Source: an uncultured Clostridia bacterium (GTDB lineage Bacteria > Bacillota > Clostridia > Lachnospirales > Lachnospiraceae). From it: DNA of 61,055 nt. The position numbers and the translations under genes are program-made. Where the stretch lies: NCBI GenBank assembly GCA_948472945.1, contig CAOKVX010000016.1, positions 1 to 61,055 of the forward strand. Direction: 5' to 3'. The notes beneath the pieces were generated by a model that did not search any database, was not told the DNA's origin, and saw only the letters and a list, made by a program, of their open reading frames with translations. Below, piece by piece: positions 8,593 through 17,556 of this stretch (position 1 is its first letter; each line of letters opens with the position of its first letter).

Positions 8593-9807
8593 ATGAATTC
8601 AGCAAAAAGGGTTTCAAACCAAACAATTAAAAATAATGACAAGAAGTCAAAGAATACGACTCCTGCACAAAGCGCAGGTAAAAAGAATTTAATAATATTC
8701 TCGGTTCTCGGAGCATTACTTCTTCTTGTAATATCTATGGTGTTGTGGGAAAATCTGCACCCTCGTCTGATTTTTACGGTAAACGGCGATAAAGTATACC
8801 TTAGCGATATGATGACAGATATATATATGTCTGAATCAACAGGCGATTATATGGACAACCTTTATAAGCAAAATTATGGCGCAAGCTCAAGTTACTGGGA
8901 TGCCGAGGGCAATGACGGCATGACTTACGGCGAGATTCTCAAAGACAGCACTCTCGAGGCGTCAATGCAGCGGGAGATGATGTATAAGGAGGCTGTGGAA
9001 GCCGGATATACGCTTTCGGACGAGGAGAATGCGACATGTGAGGAGAACACCACTTCACTCTATGACCAGCTTTCAGGTTCTGTAAAAAATAAATCGGGTT
9101 TAAATAAAAAGAAAATACTTGAGTATTATCAAAAGAAAACTCTAGCAGACAGATACAAGGCGGACTGGATTGATACATTTGATATAAACGACGAGGCTCT
9201 CATTGCAGAGGCCGGCATAACTAAGGAAGATTACCGTCAGTATGATATTCAGTATTACTATATTCCATATACTGAGATGGATGAACAGGGAAATGAGACT
9301 CCGGTCAGCGATGAAAAAAAGGCTGAATCTTTAAGCGAGCTTGAAGATTCATACAGCGATATTGCAGGTCTTAATGATTTTACAACTTATATTGATAACG
9401 GTGCTGAACAGGGCCAGAATACCGAAGGAACGGATAATACGGCTGCTCCGACAGAAAATGCGGGACCTAAGGCGCCTGAGGGAACAAATATAAAATATAC
9501 GACAAAAAGTTTTATTGAGAAAGACGAACCGGTATTTTCAGCCGAACTTACCGCACAGGTTAAAGCTATGGAAAACGGCGCTGTGACAGGCGGGGTAGTT
9601 GAGGATGAAAAAGGATGCTATATCATAAAGATGGTTGAAAACAACAGCACCGAGAGATACGACTCAGAGTGTGAGTCAGTTATAACCGACAAGGAGAACG
9701 AGGAGTTCCAGACAAAGATTGACGACCTTGAGGTAGAAAAGTATCTGATAGAGCTGAATGATAAAGAGTGGGACAAAGTTACATTCGGAAGAGTTACAAT
9801 CAACTGA
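8593..9807 (+). CDS. PrsA/SurA-like extracytoplasmic foldase (peptidyl-prolyl isomerase family)
   Basis: A membrane-anchored chaperone or isomerase thought to help exported proteins fold outside the membrane. The 404-residue protein has a basic cytoplasmic N-terminus, one membrane segment (about residues 36-53), and no lipobox cysteine, unlike typical PrsA lipoproteins. An N-terminal SurA/PrsA-like helical region (about 60-210) starts with the family signature FTVNGDKVYLSDM. A degenerate parvulin-like region (about 220-390) follows and is interrupted by an acidic, low-complexity stretch. Parvulin hallmarks such as GG-rich motifs are weak, so isomerase activity is doubtful. GAAAGGAAAGG precedes the ATG. 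Confidence 0.65.
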   Translation: MNSAKRVSNQTIKNNDKKSKNTTPAQSAGKKNLIIFSVLGALLLLVISMVLWENLHPRLIFTVNGDKVYLSDMMTDIYMSESTGDYMDNLYKQNYGASSSYWDAEGNDGMTYGEILKDSTLEASMQREMMYKEAVEAGYTLSDEENATCEENTTSLYDQLSGSVKNKSGLNKKKILEYYQKKTLADRYKADWIDTFDINDEALIAEAGITKEDYRQYDIQYYYIPYTEMDEQGNETPVSDEKKAESLSELEDSYSDIAGLNDFTTYIDNGAEQGQNTEGTDNTAAPTENAGPKAPEGTNIKYTTKSFIEKDEPVFSAELTAQVKAMENGAVTGGVVEDEKGCYIIKMVENNSTERYDSECESVITDKENEEFQTKIDDLEVEKYLIELNDKEWDKVTFGRVTIN

Positions 9808-9822
9808 TAAAAAATTTAAACA

Positions 9823-9855
9823 GGCTTCGGCGAATCATAATGACAAGCCGGAGCC
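9823..9855 (+). other. Hairpin upstream of purL
   Basis: GGCTTCGGC (9823-9831) pairs with GCCGGAGCC (9847-9855): nine base pairs including one T-G wobble, with a 15-base loop. It lies between the foldase stop and the purL ribosome site. There is no T-run after it, so it is not a standard intrinsic terminator; it may protect mRNA or act as a weak terminator. No purine riboswitch core was seen here. Confidence 0.5.
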
Positions 9856-9879
9856 GTTAGAATATAAGGAGATGAAACG

Positions 9880-12800
9880 ATGGGCAGAGTAAGAAGAATA
9901 TATGTTGAAAAGAAAAGACCATACGCTATTGCTGCAAAGGATTTAGAGAAAGAGATTAAAAGTTATCTCGGCATTGACGGTCTTGCTAACGTGCGCGTGC
10001 TTGTAAGATACGATATTGAGAACGTATCAGAAGACACTTACAGGGCGGCGGCAAACACTGTTTTTGCGGAGCCGCCGGTAGACGAATTGTACGAAGGCAC
10101 ATTTCCGGGGGCCGGTTTCGGAAAAATATTTTCCGTTGAATATCTTCCGGGTCAGTTTGACCAGAGGGCTGATTCGGCAGAGCAGTGCGTTAAGCTTCTG
10201 AATGAAAGTGAGGAGCCCGTAATACGATCTGCCACAACATATGTTTTGGATGGTGAAATTTCGGATGATGATTTTGACAGAATAAAGGCTTACTGTATTA
10301 ATCCTGTCGACTCGAGAGAGACGGATGAGGTTATACCGGAAACTCTTGTACAAAAGTTTGATGAGCCTGCCGATATCACGGTGTTTGACGGTTTCTGCGG
10401 TATGCAGCAGGATGAACTTTCGAAGTTATATGAATCGTTAAACCTTGCAATGACGTTCAAGGATTTTCTTCACATACAGAATTATTATAAGGACGAGGAA
10501 AAGAGGGACCCATCGTTTACTGAGATACGGGTGCTTGACACATATTGGTCTGACCACTGCCGACACACTACTTTTCTTACCGCACTTAAAAATATAAGCT
10601 TTGAGGAAGGATATTATGCGGAGCCAATCAAAGCCTCATATGAGAAATACTCAGATAATTTTAAAGAGATTTATGACGGACGCAGTGACAAATACGTGTC
10701 ACTAATGGATATAGCCCTAATGGCTATGAAAAAGCTGAGGAAAGATGGAAAGCTGGACGATATGGAAGTATCGGATGAGATAAACGCATGCTCTATTATC
10801 GTTCCTGTTGATATAGACGGAAAAACCGAGGAGTGGCTTGTATTTTTCAAAAATGAGACACACAACCATCCTACGGAAATAGAGCCGTTCGGAGGAGCGG
10901 CTACATGTCTTGGCGGAGCGATTAGGGATCCGCTCTCGGGAAGAGGATATGTGTATCAGGCGATGCGTGTTACAGGTGCGGCCGACCCGACCGTATCACT
11001 AAAAGATACGCTTGAAGGCAAGCTTTCACAGAGAAAGATTACTACCGGGGCTGCGTCAGGGTACAGCTCATACGGAAACCAGATTGGACTTGCCACAGGT
11101 CTGGTAAATGAAGTGTACCATCCTGATTATGTTGCAAAGAGAATGGAGATTGGAGCCGTTATGGGAGCAGCTCCTAGAAAAAATGTTATACGTGAGAATT
11201 CTGATCCGGGCGATATAATAATTCTTTTAGGAGGAAGGACCGGACGAGACGGCTGCGGTGGAGCTACAGGTTCATCAAAAGCCCACAATACGCAGTCCAT
11301 TGATACTTGCGGCGCGGAGGTGCAGAAAGGAAATGCGCCTACTGAGCGTAAGATACAGAGACTTTTCAGGCGTGCGGAAGTCAGTAGTATAATTAAAAAA
11401 TGTAACGATTTTGGAGCAGGCGGCGTTTCGGTTGCCATTGGGGAGCTTGCGGCAGGTCTTAGGATTGAACTCGACAAAGTTCCAAAGAAATATGCCGGTC
11501 TTGACGGAACTGAACTTGCCATATCAGAGTCGCAGGAGAGGATGGCTGTTGTTGTAGACCCGGCGGATGTTGAAAAGATGCTAGGATTTGCCGCTGAGGA
11601 GAATCTTGAGGCGATTGCGGTCGCAGTAGTTACCGAGGAACCAAGGCTTGTAATGGAATGGCGTGGCGAGACGATTGTAGATTTGTCCAGAGCTTTCCTT
11701 GACACAAACGGAGCCCATCAGGAGACGGATGTTGTAGTGACAATGCCTGACAGAGAAAACAGCTATTTTAAATCTGAGAATACAGAAGACCTAAAGGTAA
11801 AATGGCTTTCTACGTTGTCAGACCTAAACGTATGCTCGCAAAAGGGTCTTGTCGAGATGTTTGACAGTTCAATAGGAGCCGGAACCGTTCTGATGCCTTA
11901 CGGAGGAAAATACCAGCTGACGCCTATTCAGACAATGGTTGCCAAACTTCCGGTACTTGAGGGCAGGTGCGATACCGTTACTATGATGAGTTACGGACTT
12001 GATCCGTATCTCTCAAGCTGGAGTCCATATCACGGCTCGCACTATGCTGTGCTGACTTCGGCTGCAAAGATTGTCGCTGCTGGAGGCGACTACCATAAAA
12101 TAAGGTTTACGTTTCAGGAATATTTCAGAAGGCTCGGTGATAATCCAAAGAATTGGGGAGAGCCTATGTCTGCGCTGCTAGGAGCATATGACGCCCAGAT
12201 GAAGCTTGGTCTTCCGTCAATTGGCGGAAAGGACAGTATGTCTGGTACATTTAACGAGATTAATGTGCCGCCGACTCTCTGTTCATTCGCTGTAGCTGTA
12301 GGAGAACTTGGAAATGTAATAACGCCTGAGTTTAAGTGTGCGGGGAATAAGATTGTAGCTTTTGAAATAAAGAAAGATAAATATGAACTTCCTGATTACA
12401 AATATATTGAAGAGATGTATGACGGTATTTCACAGATGATATCATCAGGAATCCTCAAATCAGTATACGCAGTAGGTTTCGGTGGAATCTGTGAGGCAGT
12501 CAGCAAAATGGCGTTTGGCAACAAACTCGGCGTTAAAATATATGACGATGCATGTGATGCCGGTCTGTTTTCAAAGTTATACGGAGGATTTGTAGCTGAG
12601 GTTTCCGAGAGTGACATAGGAAAAATTAGTAATGATTATAAAGTTGAATTTAAATTGGTCGGAGAGATTACAAATGATTCGTCATTTATATTAGGGAATG
12701 ATGTCATATCAATGGATGAGGCGCTTGACGCATGGACCTCAAAACTTGAGAAAGTGTTCCCGACGTCCTCCGAGCCTGAAAATAAGGGTCTTATCAGTGA

Positions 12801-13644
12801 CACATACAGTAACGGAAACGTATATGTCTGCAAAAACAAGGTTGCCGTACCTGAAGTGTTTGTTCCGGTATTTCCCGGTACAAACTGTGAGTACGATACA
12901 TCGCTCGCATTCAAAAAGGCGGGAGCAAAAGTTAACAGCGTAGTGTTCAGAAATATGTCCGAGTCCGATATCAGGGAATCGGTCGATGCCTTTGAGAAAG
13001 CGATAAAGAAAGCGCAGATACTTATGTTCTCCGGCGGCTTCAGCGCGGGTGACGAGCCTGACGGTTCAGCTAAGTTTATCGCATCTGTATTTAGAAACGA
13101 CAAAATTACCGCGGCGGTTCACGAACTTCTTGAGGAGCGCGACGGGCTTGTGCTTGGAATATGCAACGGTTTTCAGGCCCTGATTAAGCTCGGCCTTGTT
13201 CCGTACGGAAAGATTTGCGAACAGAAAGCCGATTCTCCTACGCTTACTACAAACAGCATCGGACGCCATATTTCAATGTCGGTTTACACAAAGGTTGTCT
13301 CTGACAAATCGCCTTGGATGCTTAAGGCAAATGTAGGAGATGTTTATACAATTCCTGCGTCACACGGTGAGGGAAGGTTTGTAGCAGACGAAGAATGGAT
13401 TAAGAAATTGTTTGAGAACGGACAGGTAGCCACCCAGTACGTCGATGCAGACGGCAATCCAACTATGGACGAGGCATTCAACCCTAACGGTTCATACTGT
13501 TCAATCGAGGGCATAACGAGCGTGGACGGAAGGGTTCTTGGAAAGATGGCGCACTCGGAGCGTATAGGAAATGGTGTTGCAATGAATATATTTGGAACTC
13601 AGGACCAAAAGATTTTTGAGTCAGGAGTTGAATATTTTTCGTAA
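9880..13644 (+). CDS. purL: Phosphoribosylformylglycinamidine synthase, single-chain form
   Basis: Fourth step of purine synthesis: converts FGAR, glutamine and ATP to FGAM. The protein (1254 residues) carries both the synthetase and glutaminase parts in one chain, unlike the PurL/PurQ/PurS set of Bacillus. Visible are an N-terminal PurS-like region, ATP-site motifs SDHCRHTTF and NETHNHPTEIEPFGGAATC, a second half with GGKDSMSGTF, and a C-terminal class I glutaminase. The glutaminase shows FPGTNCEYD, LGICNGFQAL with the catalytic cysteine, and SHGEGRF with the catalytic histidine. AAGGAG precedes the ATG. No other purine gene flanks it, so it is detached from a pur operon. Confidence 0.95.
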   Translation: MGRVRRIYVEKKRPYAIAAKDLEKEIKSYLGIDGLANVRVLVRYDIENVSEDTYRAAANTVFAEPPVDELYEGTFPGAGFGKIFSVEYLPGQFDQRADSAEQCVKLLNESEEPVIRSATTYVLDGEISDDDFDRIKAYCINPVDSRETDEVIPETLVQKFDEPADITVFDGFCGMQQDELSKLYESLNLAMTFKDFLHIQNYYKDEEKRDPSFTEIRVLDTYWSDHCRHTTFLTALKNISFEEGYYAEPIKASYEKYSDNFKEIYDGRSDKYVSLMDIALMAMKKLRKDGKLDDMEVSDEINACSIIVPVDIDGKTEEWLVFFKNETHNHPTEIEPFGGAATCLGGAIRDPLSGRGYVYQAMRVTGAADPTVSLKDTLEGKLSQRKITTGAASGYSSYGNQIGLATGLVNEVYHPDYVAKRMEIGAVMGAAPRKNVIRENSDPGDIIILLGGRTGRDGCGGATGSSKAHNTQSIDTCGAEVQKGNAPTERKIQRLFRRAEVSSIIKKCNDFGAGGVSVAIGELAAGLRIELDKVPKKYAGLDGTELAISESQERMAVVVDPADVEKMLGFAAEENLEAIAVAVVTEEPRLVMEWRGETIVDLSRAFLDTNGAHQETDVVVTMPDRENSYFKSENTEDLKVKWLSTLSDLNVCSQKGLVEMFDSSIGAGTVLMPYGGKYQLTPIQTMVAKLPVLEGRCDTVTMMSYGLDPYLSSWSPYHGSHYAVLTSAAKIVAAGGDYHKIRFTFQEYFRRLGDNPKNWGEPMSALLGAYDAQMKLGLPSIGGKDSMSGTFNEINVPPTLCSFAVAVGELGNVITPEFKCAGNKIVAFEIKKDKYELPDYKYIEEMYDGISQMISSGILKSVYAVGFGGICEAVSKMAFGNKLGVKIYDDACDAGLFSKLYGGFVAEVSESDIGKISNDYKVEFKLVGEITNDSSFILGNDVISMDEALDAWTSKLEKVFPTSSEPENKGLISDTYSNGNVYVCKNKVAVPEVFVPVFPGTNCEYDTSLAFKKAGAKVNSVVFRNMSESDIRESVDAFEKAIKKAQILMFSGGFSAGDEPDGSAKFIASVFRNDKITAAVHELLEERDGLVLGICNGFQALIKLGLVPYGKICEQKADSPTLTTNSIGRHISMSVYTKVVSDKSPWMLKANVGDVYTIPASHGEGRFVADEEWIKKLFENGQVATQYVDADGNPTMDEAFNPNGSYCSIEGITSVDGRVLGKMAHSERIGNGVAMNIFGTQDQKIFESGVEYFS

Positions 13645-13677
13645 CCCATAAGTGTTTGACTGGGGAGATGGTACATT

Positions 13678-14451
13678 ATGGCGATGCCGGTTCAGCAGGT
13701 TTTCAAGAGGATTGAGAAGAAATATCTCGTGGACGCAAAGCGGTATAATGAGTTAATGCCTGTTCTTACAGAACATATGAAAGCTGACGAGTATGGACTC
13801 CATACAATATGCAATGTCTATTATGACAATTTAAACAACGACCTAATTCGGGTATCAATTGATAAGCCTGTATACAAGGAAAAATTCAGGGTGAGAAGTT
13901 ATGGTATACCATCTGATGATGACACTGTATTTCTTGAAATTAAGAAAAAGGCGCAGGGTGTTGTATATAAGAGAAGATTACCATTTAAGATGAGAGATTC
14001 CAGGGATGTTTTAAGAAAAATAAGCGAGTCAGATAAAATGTCGGGGATAATTGTTGGAGTTGACGTCAATGACAGCGGTTATCCGATATTTGACGAAGTA
14101 TCAAACAGACAGATAATGCATGAGATTGAATATATAATCAGGCATTATAATCTTGTTCCCGACACATATGTAGCGTATGACAGGATTGCATTGTTTGGAC
14201 TAGAAGAACCGGATCTTAGGATAACATTCGACAAAAATATCAGAACGAGGAAAGACAGACTTTCTTTGACTTCGGGAGATAGCGGAGATTTAATCCTTGA
14301 GGATGGAAAATATATAATGGAAGTTAAGACAAACGGTTCAATGCCTTTGTGGCTTGTAAAAAAAATATCGGGGATGGAGTTATATCCTTTTTCATATTCA
14401 AAAATAGGAACAGCATATAAGAAAAAAATTACCGGAGGCATTGGACAATGA
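13678..14451 (+). CDS. VTC-domain protein (polyphosphate polymerase domain)
   Basis: A 257-residue protein of the VTC/CYTH-like tunnel fold that in yeast makes polyphosphate. The charged tunnel motifs are present: RIEKKYLVD near the N-terminus, KFRVRSYG, FLEIKKK, YKRRL, RITFDKNIRTR, and IMEVKTNG near the C-terminus, with SKIGTAY at the end. GGGGAG precedes the ATG. It overlaps the next gene (DUF4956) by four bases, a widespread pairing in Firmicutes. Whether the bacterial pair makes polyphosphate is not established to my knowledge; another triphosphate or phosphate-polymer reaction is possible. Confidence 0.82.
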   Translation: MAMPVQQVFKRIEKKYLVDAKRYNELMPVLTEHMKADEYGLHTICNVYYDNLNNDLIRVSIDKPVYKEKFRVRSYGIPSDDDTVFLEIKKKAQGVVYKRRLPFKMRDSRDVLRKISESDKMSGIIVGVDVNDSGYPIFDEVSNRQIMHEIEYIIRHYNLVPDTYVAYDRIALFGLEEPDLRITFDKNIRTRKDRLSLTSGDSGDLILEDGKYIMEVKTNGSMPLWLVKKISGMELYPFSYSKIGTAYKKKITGGIGQ

Positions 14452-15125
14452 TTAGTTCTGTTTTATATTATAACATGAGTACCCCTACCATATACACGGC
14501 ATTAATTTGTTTTGGCGCGGCGTTTATTCTGGGCCTTATAACGTCTATAATATATATGTACACTACGCCGTCATACACTAAGAATTTTGCGGTGACGCTT
14601 GCGATACTGCCTGTAATTGTGCAGGCAGTGCTTATTCTTGTCAACGGCAATCTCGGAACGAGCGTTGCCGTTCTGGGAATATTCAGTCTTGTGAGATTCC
14701 GCTCAGTTCCGGGCAGTTCAAAGGAGATAATGTCGGTATTCCTTACAACGGCAATAGGACTTGCAATCGGAATGGGATGTGTGTTATATGCGGTTTTTAT
14801 CACTGTTTTGGTTGGCATTGCATTTATTATATTTGATAAGATATCATTTGGTGAGAACAGGTCTTCGGACAAGCTGCTTAAAGTCATAATTCCTGAGAAT
14901 CTTGACTATATCGAAGTTTTCGACGACATATTTGAAAAGTATCTTAAAAAGGCTGTGTCACATAGGGTAAAGACAGTCAATATGGGAACGATGTTTGAGG
15001 TATCGTACATAATTTCTATGAAGAATCCGAAAGATGAGAAGAAACTGATTGATGACATAAGATGCCGCAACGGGAATCTTACGGTGTCGATAGGACATGT
15101 GCCGGTCAATACCGAGGAGTTGTAA
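14448..15125 (+). CDS. DUF4956 membrane protein, partner of the VTC-domain protein
   Basis: A 225-residue membrane protein. Three to four membrane segments lie in the first 130 residues (about 13-36, 46-70 and 95-128), with the motif GIFSLVRFRSVPGSSKEI between them, characteristic of DUF4956. A soluble C-terminal domain of about 90 residues follows. The ATG overlaps the VTC gene stop (ATGA), indicating coupled translation. The conserved arginine-rich RFRSVPGS loop next to a membrane segment would suit phosphate or polyphosphate binding, which is inference. It probably forms a membrane complex with the VTC-domain protein. Confidence 0.75.
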   Translation: MISSVLYYNMSTPTIYTALICFGAAFILGLITSIIYMYTTPSYTKNFAVTLAILPVIVQAVLILVNGNLGTSVAVLGIFSLVRFRSVPGSSKEIMSVFLTTAIGLAIGMGCVLYAVFITVLVGIAFIIFDKISFGENRSSDKLLKVIIPENLDYIEVFDDIFEKYLKKAVSHRVKTVNMGTMFEVSYIISMKNPKDEKKLIDDIRCRNGNLTVSIGHVPVNTEEL

Positions 15126-15140
15126 TTATATAGTCAACAG

Positions 15141-15197
15141 CCTGCACATTAAATATAATACTTCCTTTTTCCTGTAGTATTATATTTAATGTGCGGG
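15141..15197. terminator. Very long hairpin between convergent genes
   Basis: GCACATTAAATATAATACT (15144-15162) and its exact complement at 15176-15194 form 19 perfect pairs. Three more pairs follow outside (CCT with GGG, one wobble). The loop is 13 bases. It lies between the stop codons of the DUF4956 gene (plus) and dapL (minus), so it probably ends transcripts from both sides. There is no strong T-run; the AT-rich stem itself is unusual. Confidence 0.65.
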
Positions 15198-15239
15198 CGT
15201 ATTTATTATATATTTACTTTCATAATTTATTCAAAAATA

Positions 15240-16445
15240 TCACATTTTATCGAGCATCCCATTAATTCTTCGGACAGCCTCAATTGTGTTTTCGCGGCTG
15301 CCAAATGCGGTGAGACGGAAGAAATTGTCGCCGTTCTTTCCGAAACCGGCGCCAGGGGTTCCGACAACCTGTATCTCATTTAACATATAGTCAAAGAAAT
15401 CCCATGAATACATATTGTTAGGGCACTCAAACCAAATGTACGGCGAGTTGATTCCGCCGAAGTACTTTATGTTTCTCTCGTCGAAGCAACCGGCTATAAG
15501 CTTTGCGTTCTCCTTATAGTAATTGATGTTCTCCTTGCACTCTGCGATTCCTTCCTCGCTAAGCGTTGCGGCCGCAGCGTACTGTACTATGTAAGGCACG
15601 CCGTTGAATTTGGTTGACTGGCGTCGGTTCCACATAGCGTTGACTGAAACATTTTCGCCGTTGCCTGCCTTGAATTCAAGCTCTTTTGGAATTATTGTGT
15701 ATCCGCACCGCGTTCCGGTAAAGCCTGCAGTTTTTGAAAGTGAACAGAACTCAATTGCGCACTGTCTTGCACCTTCAATTTCAAAAATACTGTGTGGGTA
15801 TATGTCTTCTTCGATAAAGCATTCGTATGCGGCGTCAAACAGAATGATTGATTTATTTACAATGGCAAAATCAACCCATTCCTTAAGTTGGCTGCGGGTG
15901 TAGGAGGCTCCGGTAGGATTGTTCGGAGAGCATATGTATATTATGTCAGCTTTAAGTCCGTCGTACGGCATTGGTGTGAAATTGTTGTCCTTATTGGAGT
16001 CTATGAATGTGATATTCCTGCCGCTCATTGTGTTTGAATCCATATATACAGGATATACAGGGTCAGGAATCAGGACATCATTGTCAGGGCCAAATAAGTC
16101 CGTAATATTTCCCGTGTCACTCTTTGCGCCGTCGGATATAAATACCTCGTCCGCTTCTATGGACGCTCCGTTTCTGTGGTAATAATCAACAACAGCATTT
16201 CTAAGGAACTCGTATCCCTGTTCAGGTCCATATCCCCTGAAAGTGTCGGCTGAGGACATATGTGAAACGCCCTCTTTCAGAGCCTCGATTGTTTTATTAG
16301 TGAGCGGTTTTGTGACATCGCCGATGCCGAGCCTGATTACGGTTTTGTCAGGATTGGCTTTCGTATATTCTGCTATACGCTTTGCAATCTCTGAAAACAG
16401 ATAGTTCTGGTTAAGATTAAGAAAATTTTCGTTTAACTGTAACAT
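15240..16445 (-). CDS. dapL: LL-diaminopimelate aminotransferase
   Basis: PLP enzyme that makes LL-diaminopimelate directly from tetrahydrodipicolinate, bypassing the acyl steps. It supplies lysine and peptidoglycan. The 401-residue length is typical. The N-terminal signature NYLFSEIAKR, the substrate-binding RLGIGDVTKPL, the cofactor region SDGAKSDTGN and CSPNNPTGASY, and the PLP-lysine region SLSKTAGFTGTRCGYT are all seen. GAAAGGAG lies before the ATG. It is transcribed from its own promoter at 16515-16543, which overlaps the end of the MerR-type gene. Confidence 0.94.
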   Translation of the reverse strand: MLQLNENFLNLNQNYLFSEIAKRIAEYTKANPDKTVIRLGIGDVTKPLTNKTIEALKEGVSHMSSADTFRGYGPEQGYEFLRNAVVDYYHRNGASIEADEVFISDGAKSDTGNITDLFGPDNDVLIPDPVYPVYMDSNTMSGRNITFIDSNKDNNFTPMPYDGLKADIIYICSPNNPTGASYTRSQLKEWVDFAIVNKSIILFDAAYECFIEEDIYPHSIFEIEGARQCAIEFCSLSKTAGFTGTRCGYTIIPKELEFKAGNGENVSVNAMWNRRQSTKFNGVPYIVQYAAAATLSEEGIAECKENINYYKENAKLIAGCFDERNIKYFGGINSPYIWFECPNNMYSWDFFDYMLNEIQVVGTPGAGFGKNGDNFFRLTAFGSRENTIEAVRRINGMLDKM

Positions 16446-16514
16446 ATTTATGTGCTCCTTTCTTGATAATATGCAGTCTCATATGTAAAAATGTTCCGGC
16501 TGCAATTGTCCATA

Positions 16515-16543
16515 ATTTTAACATTGAATAAAAAATGTGTCAA
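16515..16543 (-). promoter_or_regulatory. dapL promoter
   Basis: On the minus strand, TTGACA (complement of 16538-16543) and TAAAAT (complement of 16515-16520) are 17 bases apart. TGT before the -10 makes it an extended -10. The -35 box overlaps the stop codon of the upstream regulator gene, so dapL can be expressed independently of it. Confidence 0.75.
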
Positions 16544-17364
16544 TCAACGCTTACAAATATATATTTAAGATATCGTTTAGTCTCGCTTGAATCCACAAGG
16601 TTCATAAGACTGAGCGAGTATACGTCTGATTTTGTCGTGAGGTTGTTTTCGCAAATATACTGCTGCATTTTTTCATATACATTATAGATGGTTTCTTTCG
16701 AGTCGTCACATATGCAGCTTACGACATTGTTTGTCGGAAATGTGTATATGTCGTCGGAACTTGAAGCGTTATCAGCAAGGCTGAACATCTTGGAATAAGC
16801 GTAATCCCTGTTAAAAAAATTCTCGGTTGTGATTGCGCAGCCAAGTGGAAATGAGTTTATTGTCTTTGATTCGTTGCAAATTTTTATATGGTTGGTTATA
16901 TCGTTAATTATGTCGTTCGAACTGTATGCAGGTGAAGAGTGTATGTCGGTGCAGAATACCCGCACCGGCTTGTCTCGTTTTTCAAGTATAACTTCACCGT
17001 TAGGAGTATTTTTTACATGATTAATTAAGTCTACCACTGACGATATGAGGTTGAGCTTTTGGTCAAGTTCATTTTTCATTTTCAAAAGCGATGCGTATTG
17101 TGTGTTAACCAGCTCATAAAATTCCTCGGAATGTGCGTTTTCCATAAAATGTTTTAAATATTTCACGGGACAGTCAAGAGTCCTGTATGCGTTGATGAAA
17201 TAAAACGTAGTAATCTGGTTGTGACTGTAGTATTTATAACCGTTTTCTTCATTTTTCTTTGGAGTAAGTATGCCCATTTTGTCGTAATATCTGAGAGTGT
17301 CCCTTGTCGTTTGGCAGAGCTTGGCGAATTCACCGGCAGATATGCAGTAATCGTCATAAGTCAT
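16540..17364 (-). CDS. MerR-family transcriptional regulator with effector-binding domain
   Basis: A 274-residue regulator. Residues 8-75 form a MerR-type winged helix: ISAGEFAKLCQTTRDTLRYYDKMGIL followed by a YKYYSHNQI wing. A coiled-coil dimer helix (about 90-120) and a C-terminal GyrI/BmrR-like ligand domain of about 150 residues follow. This is the layout of multidrug-sensing MerR proteins, though no efflux pump is adjacent. AAAGGAGG precedes the ATG. Its own promoter contains a 10-bp palindrome, suggesting autoregulation. Whether it also controls the divergent HD-GYP operon or dapL cannot be told. Confidence 0.82.
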   Translation of the reverse strand: MTYDDYCISAGEFAKLCQTTRDTLRYYDKMGILTPKKNEENGYKYYSHNQITTFYFINAYRTLDCPVKYLKHFMENAHSEEFYELVNTQYASLLKMKNELDQKLNLISSVVDLINHVKNTPNGEVILEKRDKPVRVFCTDIHSSPAYSSNDIINDITNHIKICNESKTINSFPLGCAITTENFFNRDYAYSKMFSLADNASSSDDIYTFPTNNVVSCICDDSKETIYNVYEKMQQYICENNLTTKSDVYSLSLMNLVDSSETKRYLKYIFVSVD

Positions 17365-17389
17365 ATATAAATCCTCCTTTACAATTTAT

Positions 17390-17418
17390 ATTATATAACA
17401 AATATACGCGTATTACAA
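17390..17418 (-). promoter_or_regulatory. merR-type gene promoter with palindromic operator in the spacer
   Basis: Minus strand: TTGTAA (complement of 17413-17418), 17-base spacer, TATAAT (complement of 17390-17395). The spacer holds the perfect palindrome ATACGCGTAT (17404-17413). MerR-type regulators bind between -35 and -10, although their targets usually have 19-20 base spacers; here the normal 17-base spacing would suit repression or autoregulation. Confidence 0.6.
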
Positions 17419-17482
17419 TATAGATTTTGTTATTTTTTTATCATATTTTTTTGCAATAATAACTGTAATTTTATGAAAAATA

Positions 17483-17491
17483 TGGTATTAT
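17483..17491 (+). promoter_or_regulatory. Extended -10 promoter of the HD-GYP operon
   Basis: TGGTATTAT (TGn plus TATTAT) at 17483-17491, with only a weak -35 (about 17463-17468). It lies inside the longest open frame, which argues that translation starts downstream, at 17557. Confidence 0.5.
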
Positions 17492-17556
17492 ATATGAGTA
17501 AGAAGCTCAAACTTAAAGTTATTTACTTTTTTCGTGTCAGGAATATGGAGCGGGTT

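Noticed and set aside
9808-9879. Purine riboswitch before purL
   Set aside because: Only a simple nine-pair hairpin; the gap is too short for the three-way junction.
11127-11705. Long minus-strand open frame inside purL
   Set aside because: Shadow of a strongly conserved gene; serine/proline-rich translation, no ribosome site and no recognisable motif.
12636-13103. Minus-strand open frame inside purL
   Set aside because: Same reasoning: low-complexity translation opposite conserved catalytic sequence.
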